A stretch of DNA of 64,000 nucleotides. It comes from Alphaproteobacteria bacterium (GTDB lineage Bacteria > Pseudomonadota > Alphaproteobacteria > Micropepsales > Micropepsaceae). The stretch spans positions 62,001 through 126,000 of the forward strand of contig JACKLF010000005.1 in NCBI GenBank assembly GCA_024236055.1. Direction: 5' to 3'. Position 1 is the first letter of the stretch. Each line of letters starts with the position of its first letter. The position numbers and the translations under genes are program-made. This document shows, in pieces, positions 26,397 through 38,367 of the stretch. Below the pieces are notes generated by a model. That model saw only the letters and a program-made list of their open reading frames with translations. It searched no databases and was not told the DNA's origin.

Positions 26397-26861
26397 CTAT
26401 TTACAAGTATGGACCTTCAGGCCCGGCGGCAGCAGCGTCTTGTCGTTGCCGCAGGCCGCGTCCAGCTGCTTCTGGGTCAGGCCCTTCACCCGGCGCAGGT
26501 CGGTGCCCAGGAAGGACGTGATGGTGGTGCTGGCGCCCGTCATGTCGGCGCCGTCCATTTTAGCGCCCGCCAGGTTGGCCGCGTAAAGGTTGGTACCGCG
26601 GAAAGTCGCATTGGTGAAGTTGGCGAAGCTCATGCACATCAGCGTGGCATTGGCGCCGTCGAAATTCGCCCCGGTCAGGTTGTGTTCCTTCACGCAGGTG
26701 TTGGTCAGGTCCGCGCCCGAAAGGTCGCAACCCACGCAATCGACGATGCCGCCGTGAATCTTCGCCACCTGGGCGGGATTGGCGGCCAGGGCCGGGGCGC
26801 TGGGCAGGGCCGTCATCGCGGCCAGGAACAGGATCAGGGCGCAAAGCGTGTATCGCATCAT
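26397..26861 (-). CDS. Secreted pentapeptide-repeat protein
   Basis: A 154-residue protein with a signal peptide (cleavage likely after ALA, about residue 26) and a run of A(D/N)LxX-type pentapeptides: CDLSGADLTN, HNLTGANFDGANATL, ANFTNATFRGTNLYAANLAGAKMDGADM. These fold as a right-handed beta-helix. Paired cysteines (DCVGCD, TCVKE, ACGND, HTCK) suggest disulfides in the periplasm. No enzymatic role is implied. ATG codons at 26861 and 26858 are both possible starts. It converges on gcvPB with no spacer. Confidence 0.8.
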   Translation of the reverse strand: MMRYTLCALILFLAAMTALPSAPALAANPAQVAKIHGGIVDCVGCDLSGADLTNTCVKEHNLTGANFDGANATLMCMSFANFTNATFRGTNLYAANLAGAKMDGADMTGASTTITSFLGTDLRRVKGLTQKQLDAACGNDKTLLPPGLKVHTCK

Positions 26862-26970
26862 CGTCTCAATCTGGCACGGCCAGGGTTACCATCCGGTTGA
26901 GACGCAGCAATTCGCATGCCCGGTCCCTTTCGCGCGGGAACGATTCCGTACAATCGAATGTTTCCACGAG

Positions 26971-27162
26971 ATGCAGCGCAAATGTTCCGAAACGGCAGCC
27001 CAGCTGCGGGTGATTGCCGCCCGCATGCGGGCGCATGCCGCCGAAACCACGGTGGACCTGTTTCGCCGCCAGTTTGAAAGCACCGCCGCAGAGCTGGAGG
27101 AGGCCGCGACCGACCTGGAAAGCCGCGAGACATCGCCCGTGCCGCCGCGGCTGGTGTCCTGA
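26971..27162 (+). CDS. Small helical hypothetical protein
   Basis: A 63-residue reading frame, MQRKCSETAAQLRVI..., rich in Ala, Glu and Arg with heptad-like spacing, so mostly helical and possibly coiled-coil. It is divergent from the pentapeptide-repeat gene and ends just before a strong terminator, which argues for a real transcript. The ribosome-binding site is weak, and longer in-frame starts lie within the upstream gene's promoter region. No family is recognised. Confidence 0.45.
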   Translation: MQRKCSETAAQLRVIAARMRAHAAETTVDLFRRQFESTAAELEEAATDLESRETSPVPPRLVS

Positions 27163-27193
27163 CGCCCCACGCGCCGTCCCCAAACCGCACACG

Positions 27194-27224
27194 AAAAAGG
27201 GCGCATCCGAAGATGCGCCCTTTT
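27194..27224. terminator. Bidirectional intrinsic terminator between the 27.0-kb small gene and nrdJ
   Basis: GGGCGCATC (27199-27207), loop CGAA, GATGCGCCC (27212-27220), preceded by AAAAA and followed by TTTT. The stem is perfect, so it can end transcription from both sides of this convergent gap. Confidence 0.85.
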
Positions 27225-27246
27225 GCATTGATGCGGTGCGGAGCGG

Positions 27247-30990
<3,744 letters not shown>

Positions 30991-31419
30991 GGTGCTACCC
31001 CGGCTTTCAGATGAACGTTTGCCCCCGGCCTGGTCCTGAAAACTGCCATTTTGGGGACAATTGTCCGCTCGCCAGGACTAGGGTCCTCGCGGTCGGGCTG
31101 TCAGTCCGCCAAGATTTGGTGGTCACAGGAGTTGACCGGCCCAAAGTATGGACACGGCGGAAAGGCGGGTGCAAGCGAATAGTGGTTAACTACGTACAAC
31201 CCCCAACATCTTGTGACGGCGCCCGCGCCCAAAAAGCCGCGAGTCAAGCGGGTCAAAGATTAAGGCCCGAAAATATTTTTCTCGCCCGGTTCATCACAGG
31301 GTCACGGACTCTTTGGGACCGATTGGGGATAAGTGAAAAATGCGGGTCAGACATTTGGCGCCATTGGCTTCCGCCGCGCGCAAACCCTATATTCGCTTCG
31401 AATCCCGGACCGAACCGCC
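30991..31419. other. Divergent intergenic region between nrdJ and the NDUFA12 gene
   Basis: This 429-base stretch has no convincing gene. It holds a candidate promoter for the rightward genes (listed separately), the near-palindrome TAGTGGTTAACTA (about 31181) and an AT-rich patch GAAAATATTTTTCTC (about 31277). These are probable nrdJ promoter or operator sequences, but no known regulator site was recognised. Confidence 0.5.
31364..31393 (+). promoter_or_regulatory. Candidate sigma-70 promoter for NDUFA12-mlaD-DUF2155
   Basis: TTGGCT (31364-31369) and TATATT (31388-31393) are separated by 18 bases and lie 26 bases before the ATG. This is a consensus-like arrangement by eye only. Confidence 0.4.
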
Positions 31420-31800
31420 ATGCCCTTCTTCTCGATGATCTTTTCCTGGTGGAATTCCGCGACCTGGGGCACCTGGGTCACCACCTGGCTGCGCGGCTCG
31501 CCCGTGGGCAGCGATGCGTTCGGCAACCGCTACTACCAGAACAAGGACGGCTCGCGCCGCTGGGTGATCTACAACGGCACCGTCGAGGCCAGCCGCGTGC
31601 CGCCCGACTGGCATGGCTGGCTGCACCACACCTATGCCGAGCCGCCGACCACCGCGCCCTTCAAGACCAAGGCCTTTGAGGCCGCGCACAAGCCCAACAT
31701 GACCGGCACCGACGGCGCCTATCGCCCCGGCGGCAGCCTGGCGGGGCAGGGCCAGCGGCCGCCCGCCACGGGCGACTACCAGGCCTGGAAGCCCGAATAG
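31420..31800 (+). CDS. NADH:ubiquinone oxidoreductase accessory subunit NDUFA12
   Basis: A 126-residue relative of the mitochondrial complex I subunit NDUFA12 (B17.2), kept in alphaproteobacteria. Motifs are VGSDAFGNRYYQNKDGSRRW, WVIYNG, SRVPPDWHGWLHHT and the proline-rich C-terminus. It stabilises the peripheral arm of complex I; the nuo operon itself is not in this window. The ATG at 31420 gives the usual length. It leads the NDUFA12-mlaD-DUF2155 run. Confidence 0.93.
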   Translation: MPFFSMIFSWWNSATWGTWVTTWLRGSPVGSDAFGNRYYQNKDGSRRWVIYNGTVEASRVPPDWHGWLHHTYAEPPTTAPFKTKAFEAAHKPNMTGTDGAYRPGGSLAGQGQRPPATGDYQAWKPE

Positions 31801-31806
31801 CGCGTC

Positions 31807-32322
31807 ATGCCGGCAGCCCAGGCCATTCCCCAGAGCAACATGCGCGAAAGCCTGGTCGGCTTTGTCGTCGTCATCCTCGCGGTGGCGATCGGCGTGCTGA
31901 CCTATCTGCACAAGGGCAGCGACGCGGTCGCCGGCTATGAGCTGAATGCCCGCCTGCCCAAGGTGGACGGGCTGGGCGTGGGCACCGAGGTGCGGCTTTC
32001 GGGCGTGAAGGTGGGTGCGGTGACGGGCATGGACCTGGACCCGCGCAACTATCTCGTCACCGTGCACATGAACATCGAGAACAGCATCAAGGTTCCGGCC
32101 GACTCCTCGATCCTGGTGACGTCGTCGGGGCTGTTGGGCTCGTCCTATCTGTCGATCACCCCGGGCGGCGACGAAAAGAACCTGGCGCCGGGCGGTTTCT
32201 TCGAGAATGTGCAGGGCGCCATCGACCTGATGAACCTGATCGGGCGCTTTGCCACCGGCGCGCCGACCTCCAACCAGGCGCCGCAAAGCCACGCGCCGCA
32301 GGATCTGGGAGACGGGCCGTGA
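31807..32322 (+). CDS. mlaD: Outer-membrane lipid asymmetry protein MlaD (MCE domain)
   Basis: The inner-membrane-anchored MCE protein of the Mla phospholipid transport system. The 171-residue product has one N-terminal helix (about residues 16-36) and the MCE core LPKVDGLGVGTEVRLSGVKV followed by SSGLLGSSYLSITPG. The hydrophobic C-terminal segment QGAIDLMNLIGRFA fits the family. Either the ATG at 31807 or an internal ATG at 31840 (MRESLVGF) could be the start; neither has a strong ribosome-binding site. Other mla genes are not nearby. Its stop overlaps the GTG of the next gene. Confidence 0.9.
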   Translation: MPAAQAIPQSNMRESLVGFVVVILAVAIGVLTYLHKGSDAVAGYELNARLPKVDGLGVGTEVRLSGVKVGAVTGMDLDPRNYLVTVHMNIENSIKVPADSSILVTSSGLLGSSYLSITPGGDEKNLAPGGFFENVQGAIDLMNLIGRFATGAPTSNQAPQSHAPQDLGDGP

Positions 32323-32876
32323 CGGCGCGCTGCAAGGTCCGCTTGGCAGCGCTGGGTCTGGCGCTGGCGGCGGGATGTGGCGTGAGTGCCCTGGCGCAGG
32401 ATGGCAACCGGGTTGCGCTGGCCCCGGCCGCGCCCGAAGGCGGCAATGCCCCGGCCCAGGCGCCCGCCAAGCCCGCGGTGCTGCTGATGCGCGGGCTGGA
32501 CAAGATCACCGGCCGGGCCACCGACATCGTCGCCCCCATCGGCAAGCCGGTGCAGTTCGCCACCCTGACCATCGTGGCGCGCTACTGCTATTCGACGCCG
32601 CCCAGCGAGACGCCGGAAACCGCGGCCTTCGTGCAGATCGAGGACCATCGTCCCAACCAGCCGGCGCGGCGCATTTTCTCGGGCTGGATGTATGCCTCCA
32701 GTCCCGGCCTGAACGCGCTGGAACATCCGCTCTACGACGTGTGGGTGATCAAGTGCAGCGGCTCGGCGGTGCCCCAGGCGGTCGCATCCTCGGACGAGGC
32801 GCCCCAGGTCAAGTCACCCGACGCTGCCGACAATGACGACGAGGTCGAGGAGCTGCCGCCGGAGGCCGGGCGCTAG
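32319..32876 (+). CDS. DUF2155 periplasmic protein
   Basis: A 185-residue protein with a signal peptide (ALA cleavage near residue 26; an alternative atypical lipobox AAGC lies just before). It carries the DUF2155 core: LDKITGRATDIVAPIGKPVQF, ARYCYSTPPSETPETAAFVQI and the tryptophan-rich FSGWMYASSPGLNALEHPLYDVWV. The C-terminus is acidic and disordered. The family is characteristic of alphaproteobacteria next to mlaD and aat, and its function is unknown. The GTG start overlaps the mlaD stop; the 3' end overlaps the convergent aat gene by 4 bases. Confidence 0.88.
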   Translation: MTARCKVRLAALGLALAAGCGVSALAQDGNRVALAPAAPEGGNAPAQAPAKPAVLLMRGLDKITGRATDIVAPIGKPVQFATLTIVARYCYSTPPSETPETAAFVQIEDHRPNQPARRIFSGWMYASSPGLNALEHPLYDVWVIKCSGSAVPQAVASSDEAPQVKSPDAADNDDEVEELPPEAGR

Positions 32877-33496
32877 TCCGTTTGCAATTCGCCGTCCGCC
32901 GGCCATGCGGCGGGCCGGCCCAGGGCCGTCTGCAACAGTCCCAGATATTGCGCGCGGGGAATTTCCACCGCTCCGAAGCGCGCCAGATGGCTGGTCAGGA
33001 ACTGGGTATCCAGCAGCACATAGCCGCCCCGGCGCAGCAGGCCGACCAGATGCACCAGCGCCGCCTTGCTGGCATCGGTACGGCGGCTGAACATGCTTTC
33101 CCCGAAAAAGGCCGCGCCCAGGCTGACGCCATAAAGCCCGCCCGCCAGCGCGCCGTCCTGCCAGCACTCCACAGAGTGGGCATGGCCGCCCGCATGCAGC
33201 GCGGTGTAGAGGCGCAGGATCTCGTCATTGATCCAGCTTTCCTCGCGCCCCGGTGCGGGCGCGGCGCAGGCCCGCATCACTTCGGGGAAGGCAAGGTCGC
33301 TGGTCAGCGAAAAGCGGCCCGAACGGAGCGTGCGCGCCAGCCGCCGCGGCACATGAAACCCGTCCAGGGGAATGACGCCCCGCCGTTCCGGCGAGACCCA
33401 GTAGAGCGTGGGGTCGTCGCGCCGCTCGGCCATGGGGAACAGGCCTTCGGCATAGGCGCGCAGGAGCAGGTCCGGTGTCAGGCGGGTTCCGTGCAT
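32873..33496 (-). CDS. aat: Leucyl/phenylalanyl-tRNA-protein transferase
   Basis: Adds Leu or Phe to N-terminal Arg or Lys, marking proteins for ClpS/ClpAP degradation by the N-end rule. The 207-residue protein has YWVSPERRGVIPLD, the VECWQDGALAGGLYG strand, FFGESMFS and LLDTQFLTSHLARFG, all diagnostic. The ATG at 33496 is preferred to a TTG 12 bases upstream, although neither has a clear ribosome-binding site. It overlaps the DUF2155 gene tail to tail by 4 bases. Confidence 0.93.
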   Translation of the reverse strand: MHGTRLTPDLLLRAYAEGLFPMAERRDDPTLYWVSPERRGVIPLDGFHVPRRLARTLRSGRFSLTSDLAFPEVMRACAAPAPGREESWINDEILRLYTALHAGGHAHSVECWQDGALAGGLYGVSLGAAFFGESMFSRRTDASKAALVHLVGLLRRGGYVLLDTQFLTSHLARFGAVEIPRAQYLGLLQTALGRPAAWPADGELQTD

Positions 33497-33585
33497 GGTC
33501 AGCAACAACGCGCGGCGGCAGGAACCGTCGCGCTATCTGATCCAGTTTCCTGCCGCCGCAGCCGGTCAGGCCGCGCCGGATGGGG

Positions 33586-33960
33586 TTATTTCTTGTTGAT
33601 GCTGAAGCTGCCGGGCCCCGTCGCGGCCAGATACAGGAAAATGAAGCAGAACAGGATTGCCGCATCGCCGCCGTTCAGCAGGGGGAAGAAGCTGCGCGGG
33701 AAGTGGGCGATGAAATAGGCAAAGGCCATGGTGCCCGAGGCGATGAAGGCCGCGGGGCGGCTGAAAAAGCCGATGGTGATCAAAAGGCCCGCCACGATCT
33801 CGATCACGCCGGCAATGCCGGGCAGCGAGCCGATGGACGGATGCATGGCGGACGGCGGAAAATTCAGATGCTTGCTCAACCCATGCTCCATGAAGCACAG
33901 GCCGGACACGATACGGACAATGCCCAGAATCTGGGGTGCGAACCTGTCGAGAAAACCCAT
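33586..33960 (-). CDS. DoxX family membrane protein
   Basis: A 124-residue, four-helix membrane protein of the DoxX family. Motifs are ILGIVRIVSGLCFMEHGLSKH, PGIAGVIEIVAGLLITIGFF and AYFIAHFPRSFFPLLNGG. Family members have been linked to redox and thiol metabolism, but no specific role can be given here. The ATG at 33960 is preceded by GGGAG, supporting this start over a longer one. Confidence 0.85.
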   Translation of the reverse strand: MGFLDRFAPQILGIVRIVSGLCFMEHGLSKHLNFPPSAMHPSIGSLPGIAGVIEIVAGLLITIGFFSRPAAFIASGTMAFAYFIAHFPRSFFPLLNGGDAAILFCFIFLYLAATGPGSFSINKK

Positions 33961-34126
33961 CTTTGCTGCTCCCTTCGTCGAGATGGGAACAAGCCTAACC
34001 GAGAAAGCCGCATCCAACCTAGCGGCGCGAATTGTCCAGCGCCCCGTTGTGGATTTCGCGATTGCGGGATGACGGCCGTCCTGTGCGGGGCGTCAATCGC
34101 CCAAAGCGATCAATGCCCCAAAGACA

Positions 34127-35448
34127 TCAATGTCCGAGACTGGCGAGATATTTCTCAAGCCAATGGATCGAATAGTCGCCATTGATGATGTCGGGCTCGC
34201 GCACCAGCTTCTGGAACAGCGGAATGGTGGTTTCGATGCCGCCCACGACCAGTTCGTCCAGCGCGCGGCGCAGCCGCAGCAGGCACTCGTTGCGGTTGCG
34301 CGCATGCACGATCAACTTGCCCGCAAGGCTGTCGGCCAGGGCGGGATGCGATAGCCCGAACAGACCGCGCTGTCGAAGCGCACGCCCAGGCCGCCGGGGG
34401 TGAATTCTGCCACTGGATCGGCGAGGGCCGGAAGTAAGGGATTTCCGCATTGATGCGGCATTCGATGGCATGGTTCCTCGGAACACGATGTCCTTCTGGT
34501 GAAGCCCATCGGTGCGCCCGAAGCGATCCGCACCTGCTCGCGCACGATGTCGATGCCGGTGATGGCCTCGCTGACGGATGTTCGACCTGCAGGCGGGTGT
34601 TCATCTCGATGAAATAGAAGCCCGTCCTCGTACAGGAATTCGATGGTACCTGCGCCCAGATAGCCCAGCTTCTGCCAGGGCGCTGAGACGATGCCGCTGA
34701 TCTCGTCACGCTCGGCGGTGCAGGCGGGCTGCCGGCTTTTTCCCCAGGACCTTCTGGTGGCGGCGCTGGAGCGAACAGTCGCGCTCGCCCAGATGCACCA
34801 TTATCCGCGGGCTGTCGGCCAGGATCTGATTTCGATATGGCGCGGCTTGGAGATATTTCTCCATAAACCGTGCCGCTTCGAAAGCGGCCTTTGGCCCCAG
34901 ACCGCGCGGTGGACAGGGCGAAAGACAGTTCGTCGGCGCCTTGGCCACCTTTCACGCCATGGCGGTCGCGCCGCCGGCGGTGGCCTTGATCAGACAGGGC
35001 AGCCGATTTCCGCGGCCAGGCGGCGGCATCGGCGTCGGAAAACCTCGCCGTCGGAACCCGGCACGGTGGGAATGCCCAGCCCTTCACCGTCTGCTTGGCG
35101 GTGATCTTGTCGCCCATCATGCGGATATGTTCGGCGGTGGGGCCGATGAAGGTCAGGCCATGCTCGGCGATGATGTCGGCGAACTTGGCGTTCTCCGACA
35201 GAAAGCCGTAGCTGGATGGATCGCCTCGGCGCCGGTGATCTCGCAGGCGGCGATAATGGCTGGAATGTTCAGATAGGACTGGGCGGCAGGCGCTGCTGAC
35301 GCAGACGCTTTCGTCGGCTATGCGCACATGCATCGCCTCGCTGTCGGCGGTCGAATGGATCGCCACGGTGGCGATGCCCATCTCTTTGCAGGCGCGGATG
35401 ACGCGAAGTGATTTCGCCGCGATTGGCGATGAGGACTTTCTCGAACAC
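34127..35448 (-). pseudogene. accC: accC, acetyl-CoA carboxylase biotin carboxylase subunit, broken by many indels as given
   Basis: Biotin carboxylase carboxylates the biotin on AccB. The full gene is recognisable, but its reading frame jumps repeatedly. Segments in different frames read MFEKVLIANRGEI from a GTG at 35448, LRVIRACKEMGIATVAIHST, FLSENAKFADIIAEHGLTF, VHLGERDCSLQRRHQKVL, FYFIEMNTRLQVEHP, REQVRIASGAPMGFT, and an intact C-terminus (ELVVGGIETTIPLFQKL, SIHWLEKYLASLGH) up to 34127. The span is 1322 bases, about 25 short of a normal 1350-base gene. Because accC is normally essential and the damage stops sharply at about 34.3 kb, local sequence error is more likely than true decay. It lies 1 base from accB. 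Confidence 0.85.
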
Positions 35449-35449
35449 G

Positions 35450-35941
35450 TCAGGCGATGACGCAGAGGGCTCTGGCTGAATTCCACCGGCTGGGCATCGG
35501 TGACGCAGATCTCCGCACCGTGCCGCCCTTTGGGCGCGGTGGATGGCGTTCATGGTCTTCATCGCCTCGACGATGAACAGCGTGTCGCCTTCCTGACTTG
35601 TCTTGCCCACGCTGATGAAGCGCCGGCTTGCCCGGTTCCGGCGACAGATAGACGGTGCCGACCATGGGGGAGGGCACGGTGCCGGCCGCGGGACCGGCGG
35701 CCGCGGCAGGTGCGGGCGCCGCAGCTGCGGCGGCGGGAACGGCAACGGCGGCAACCGGCGCGGCAGCAGCGGCATTGACGGCGGCGCGGCTGACGCGGAT
35801 GCGCGCACCTTCGCGCTCGATCTCGATTTCGGTCAGGCCGGTTTCATTGAGCAGTTCGGACAGGGCGCGGATGGCGTCGGCGTCCACCGACGGCTTTCCC
35901 TTGCCGCCCATCAGGTTTTTCACGTCGTCCTTGATGCTCAT
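35450..35941 (-). pseudogene. accB: accB, biotin carboxyl carrier protein, internally frameshifted as given
   Basis: The N-terminal half is normal: MSIKDDVKNLMGGKG, LNETGLTEIEIEREGARIRV, an Ala/Pro linker and the start of the biotinyl domain PSPMVGTVYLSPEPGKPA. An extra base near 35,631 then shifts the frame. The biotin-lysine motif VEAMKTMNAIH is present but in another frame, and further small indels restore the original frame for the last residues LCVIA. The 492-base frame stays open, so it could be mis-annotated as an intact 163-residue protein lacking the biotin site. The same indel-rich patch affects accC. The ATG overlaps the aroQ stop (ATGA). Confidence 0.85.
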
Positions 35942-36408
35942 TTCGAACCTTTCAGAATTTCGGCAACCGCGTCGATGGCGCGCAGGTATCCCTGCGCCCC
36001 CAGGCCCATCACGATTCCCGTGGCTCCCTTGGAGACATAGGACAGATGGCGGAACGGCTCGCGCCGGTGGATGTTGGACAGATGCACCTCGATCACCGGG
36101 ATCTTCAGCATCTGGATGGCGTCCAGGATCGCCACGGACGTGTGGCCATAACCGGCCGGATTGATCAGCATGGCGCTGGCGCTGGTGCGCGCTTCCTGGA
36201 CGAAATCGACGATCTCGCCCTCATGGTTGGACTGGCGGAAGACAATCGACAGGCCGTGGCTGGCCGCCTGGGCGACGCACATTTTCTCGACCTGGGCCAG
36301 GGTGGTGTGGCCGTAAACCTCCGGTTCGCGGGTTCCCAGCAGGTTGAGATTGGGGCCGTTCAGGATGTGAATTGGTAAGGTCTTGGATTGATTTGATTTT
36401 TTTGCCAT
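35938..36408 (-). CDS. aroQ: 3-dehydroquinate dehydratase, type II
   Basis: Catalyses the third step of the shikimate pathway. The 156-residue protein has ILNGPNLNLLGTREPEVYG with the catalytic Tyr32, the QSNHEGEIVDFVQEA loop, NPAGYGHTSVAI, and IEVHLSNIHRREPFR with the catalytic histidine. It is the first gene of the aroQ-accB-accC operon, a standard alphaproteobacterial order, and overlaps accB by an ATGA. It is divergent from thiSG across 80 bases. Confidence 0.95.
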   Translation of the reverse strand: MAKKSNQSKTLPIHILNGPNLNLLGTREPEVYGHTTLAQVEKMCVAQAASHGLSIVFRQSNHEGEIVDFVQEARTSASAMLINPAGYGHTSVAILDAIQMLKIPVIEVHLSNIHRREPFRHLSYVSKGATGIVMGLGAQGYLRAIDAVAEILKGSK

Positions 36409-36488
36409 AGACAGTCCGTGAGGCTGGGCGATTCAAGCCTTATAGTCTTACCTAGCACGGAACGGAAATTGTTAAAGGTGGTGCGGAC

Positions 36489-37487
36489 ATGGCCCTGCAA
36501 GTGACCCTGAACGGCGAGGCGCGGCAGCTCGATGAGGGCTTGAGCGTGCGCGGCCTGCTGGTCGGCCTGGGGCTGGACCCGGCCAAGATCGCGGTGGAGC
36601 GCAATCTGGAAATCGTGCCGCGCTCGACCTATGACCAGGTGGCGCTGGCCGATGGTGACCGGCTGGAGATCGTGCATTTCATCGGCGGCGGCAACGCGCC
36701 GGTGGACCTGCCAGTCGAGGACAAGCCGCTGGTGATTGCGGGGCGTACCTTTTCCTCGCGCCTGATCATCGGCACCGGCAAGTACAAGGACTATGCCCAG
36801 AACGCCGCCGCGCTGGCGGCGTCGGGCGCCGAGATTGTCACCGTGGCGGTGCGCCGGGTGAACCTGACCGATCCCAGCCAGCCCATGCTGGTCGATCACA
36901 TCGACCCGAAGAAGACCGTGTTCCTGCCCAACACGGCGGGTTGCTTCACGGGCGAGGAGGCGGTGCGCACGCTGCGCCTGGCGCGCGAGGCCGGCGGCTG
37001 GACACTGGTGAAGCTGGAAGTGCTGGGCGATCGCAAGACGCTCTATCCCGACATGATCGAGACGCTGCGCGCCACCGAGCTTCTGATCAAGGAAGGCTTC
37101 CAGGTGATGGTCTATTGCAGCGACGATCCCCTGATGGCCAAGCGGCTGGAGGAGATGGGCGCCGCCGCCATCATGCCGCTGGCCGCGCCCATCGGGTCGG
37201 GGCTGGGGGTGCAGAACCCGGTGGGCATCCGCATGATCATCGAGGAGGCGAAAGTGCCGGTGATCGTGGATGCGGGCGTGGGCACCGCCTCCGATGCCGC
37301 CATCGCGATGGAGCTGGGCTGTGACGGCGTGCTGATGAACACCGCGATCGCCGAAGCCAAGAATCCTGTGCTGATGGCCGAAGCGATGAAGCATGCGGTC
37401 CAGGCCGGGCGCATGGCCTATCTGGCCGGGCGCATGCCGCGGCGCAAATACGCCGATCCCTCCAGCCCGCTGGCGGGGCTTATTTAA
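36489..37487 (+). CDS. thiG: Fused sulfur carrier ThiS and thiazole synthase ThiG
   Basis: A 332-residue fusion. Residues 1-68 are a ThiS-like beta-grasp domain that ends in HFIGGG, and residues 76-332 are ThiG, which builds the thiazole phosphate of thiamine. ThiG signatures are LIIGTGKYKDYAQN, the Schiff-base lysine in LVKLEVLGD, APIGSGLGVQNP and VIVDAGVGTASDAA. Normally ThiS must end in a free Gly-Gly for adenylation and thiocarboxylation; here the glycines (66-68) are internal. Fusions of this type are known in alphaproteobacteria. No TPP riboswitch was recognised in the 80-base gap upstream. Confidence 0.93.
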   Translation: MALQVTLNGEARQLDEGLSVRGLLVGLGLDPAKIAVERNLEIVPRSTYDQVALADGDRLEIVHFIGGGNAPVDLPVEDKPLVIAGRTFSSRLIIGTGKYKDYAQNAAALAASGAEIVTVAVRRVNLTDPSQPMLVDHIDPKKTVFLPNTAGCFTGEEAVRTLRLAREAGGWTLVKLEVLGDRKTLYPDMIETLRATELLIKEGFQVMVYCSDDPLMAKRLEEMGAAAIMPLAAPIGSGLGVQNPVGIRMIIEEAKVPVIVDAGVGTASDAAIAMELGCDGVLMNTAIAEAKNPVLMAEAMKHAVQAGRMAYLAGRMPRRKYADPSSPLAGLI

Positions 37488-37505
37488 TAACCCCTTTTTG
37501 GGTTT

Positions 37506-37594
37506 AACCCCCTCTGTCGCAAGTCGGGTTTGCGTTCCGCAAACACCTCCTTGCGACATCTCCCCCTTTTATGCGCTTCGCGCGAAAGGGGGAG
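37506..37594. repeat. Palindromic element, family B, copy 1 (intergenic)
   Basis: It reads AACCCCCTCTG, then a long hairpin (TCGCAAG...CTTGCGA with an inner GTTTGCG/CGCAAAC), then CATCTCCCCCTT, a GCGC-TTC-GCGC loop, and AAAGGGGGAG. A copy in opposite orientation inside anmK (62.1 kb) shares AACCCCCTCTG, CATCTCCCCCTT and AAGGGGGAG exactly. It sits between the convergent thiSG and dsbA genes. A small AACCC-CTTTTT-GGGTT hairpin precedes it. Confidence 0.75.
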
Positions 37595-37612
37595 CCGTGC
37601 TCGCGAAAGGGG

Positions 37613-38356
37613 CTAGCTGGTCTGAAGCGCCTTTTCCATGTCGCCATCCTCGACCATGCCCGGATGCATCTGCCCGTCGATCAGGAAGGTGGGGGTGCCG
37701 TCGATGCCTACGCTGGTGGCCAGGTCGTGGCTCTGCTTGATGATGTCTTCCACCCCGGGCGCCTTCATGTCATCGCGCAGCTTGTCCAGGTCCATGCCCA
37801 CCTTCTTGGCGATGGCATAGATCGCGTTGGCATCCACCGGATCGGGATTGCTCATCATCGCCAGGTGGAAGGCCATGAACTTGTCGGGCTGCTTGCGCGC
37901 GGCGATCGAGGCCTGGGCCGCCAGCATCGCGTTGGGGCCGTGAATGTCCAGCGGCAGCTCGATGAAGGCGAAGCGGGTATCGTCCTTGTGGGCGTTGTAG
38001 AATTTTTCGACTTCCGGCTGGCTGGCGCGGCAATAGGGGCAGTCATAGTCGTAGAACTCGACCACCGTGTGCTTGGCGTTTTCGGGGCCGGTGACGAAGG
38101 CGATCTTGGGATCGAAGAAGGCCTTCTGGCCGACCTTGTTCATCGCCGCGGCCTGCTGGGCCTGCTTCTTGGCGTCGTCCAACTGCTGCTGGCGGCCGAT
38201 CATGGCCAGCGCCAGTTCGGGATGGGTCATCAGATAGGTCTGCATCTGCCGGTCGTTGATCGGCATCATGCCCTGGGCCGCCAGGGTATAGACCAGCGCC
38301 ACCGCCAGAGCCGCGCCGCCAATCGCACCCGCCAGGGTTATCGAGAAAATCCGCAT
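37613..38356 (-). CDS. DsbA family thiol-disulfide oxidoreductase
   Basis: A 247-residue periplasmic thioredoxin-fold protein anchored or exported by an N-terminal hydrophobic segment (residues 5-28). The redox motif is DYDCPYCRAS (Cys106, Cys109), and the cis-proline loop is GIDGTPTFLIDG. A charged helical region (residues 50-75) precedes the domain, as in Com1/BdbD-like DsbA proteins. It is 11 bases downstream of the BepA-like protease gene, a common alphaproteobacterial pairing in envelope quality control. Confidence 0.92.
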   Translation of the reverse strand: MRIFSITLAGAIGGAALAVALVYTLAAQGMMPINDRQMQTYLMTHPELALAMIGRQQQLDDAKKQAQQAAAMNKVGQKAFFDPKIAFVTGPENAKHTVVEFYDYDCPYCRASQPEVEKFYNAHKDDTRFAFIELPLDIHGPNAMLAAQASIAARKQPDKFMAFHLAMMSNPDPVDANAIYAIAKKVGMDLDKLRDDMKAPGVEDIIKQSHDLATSVGIDGTPTFLIDGQMHPGMVEDGDMEKALQTS

Positions 38357-38367
38357 TCGTCCGGTCC

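Noticed and set aside
30991..31419. Cobalamin riboswitch or NrdR box for nrdJ
   Set aside because: Looked for a B12-box-like GCCACTG and for NrdR palindromes on the nrdJ strand; neither is present.
36409..36488. TPP riboswitch for thiSG
   Set aside because: The gap is only 80 bases and lacks CTGAGA or other thi-box motifs.
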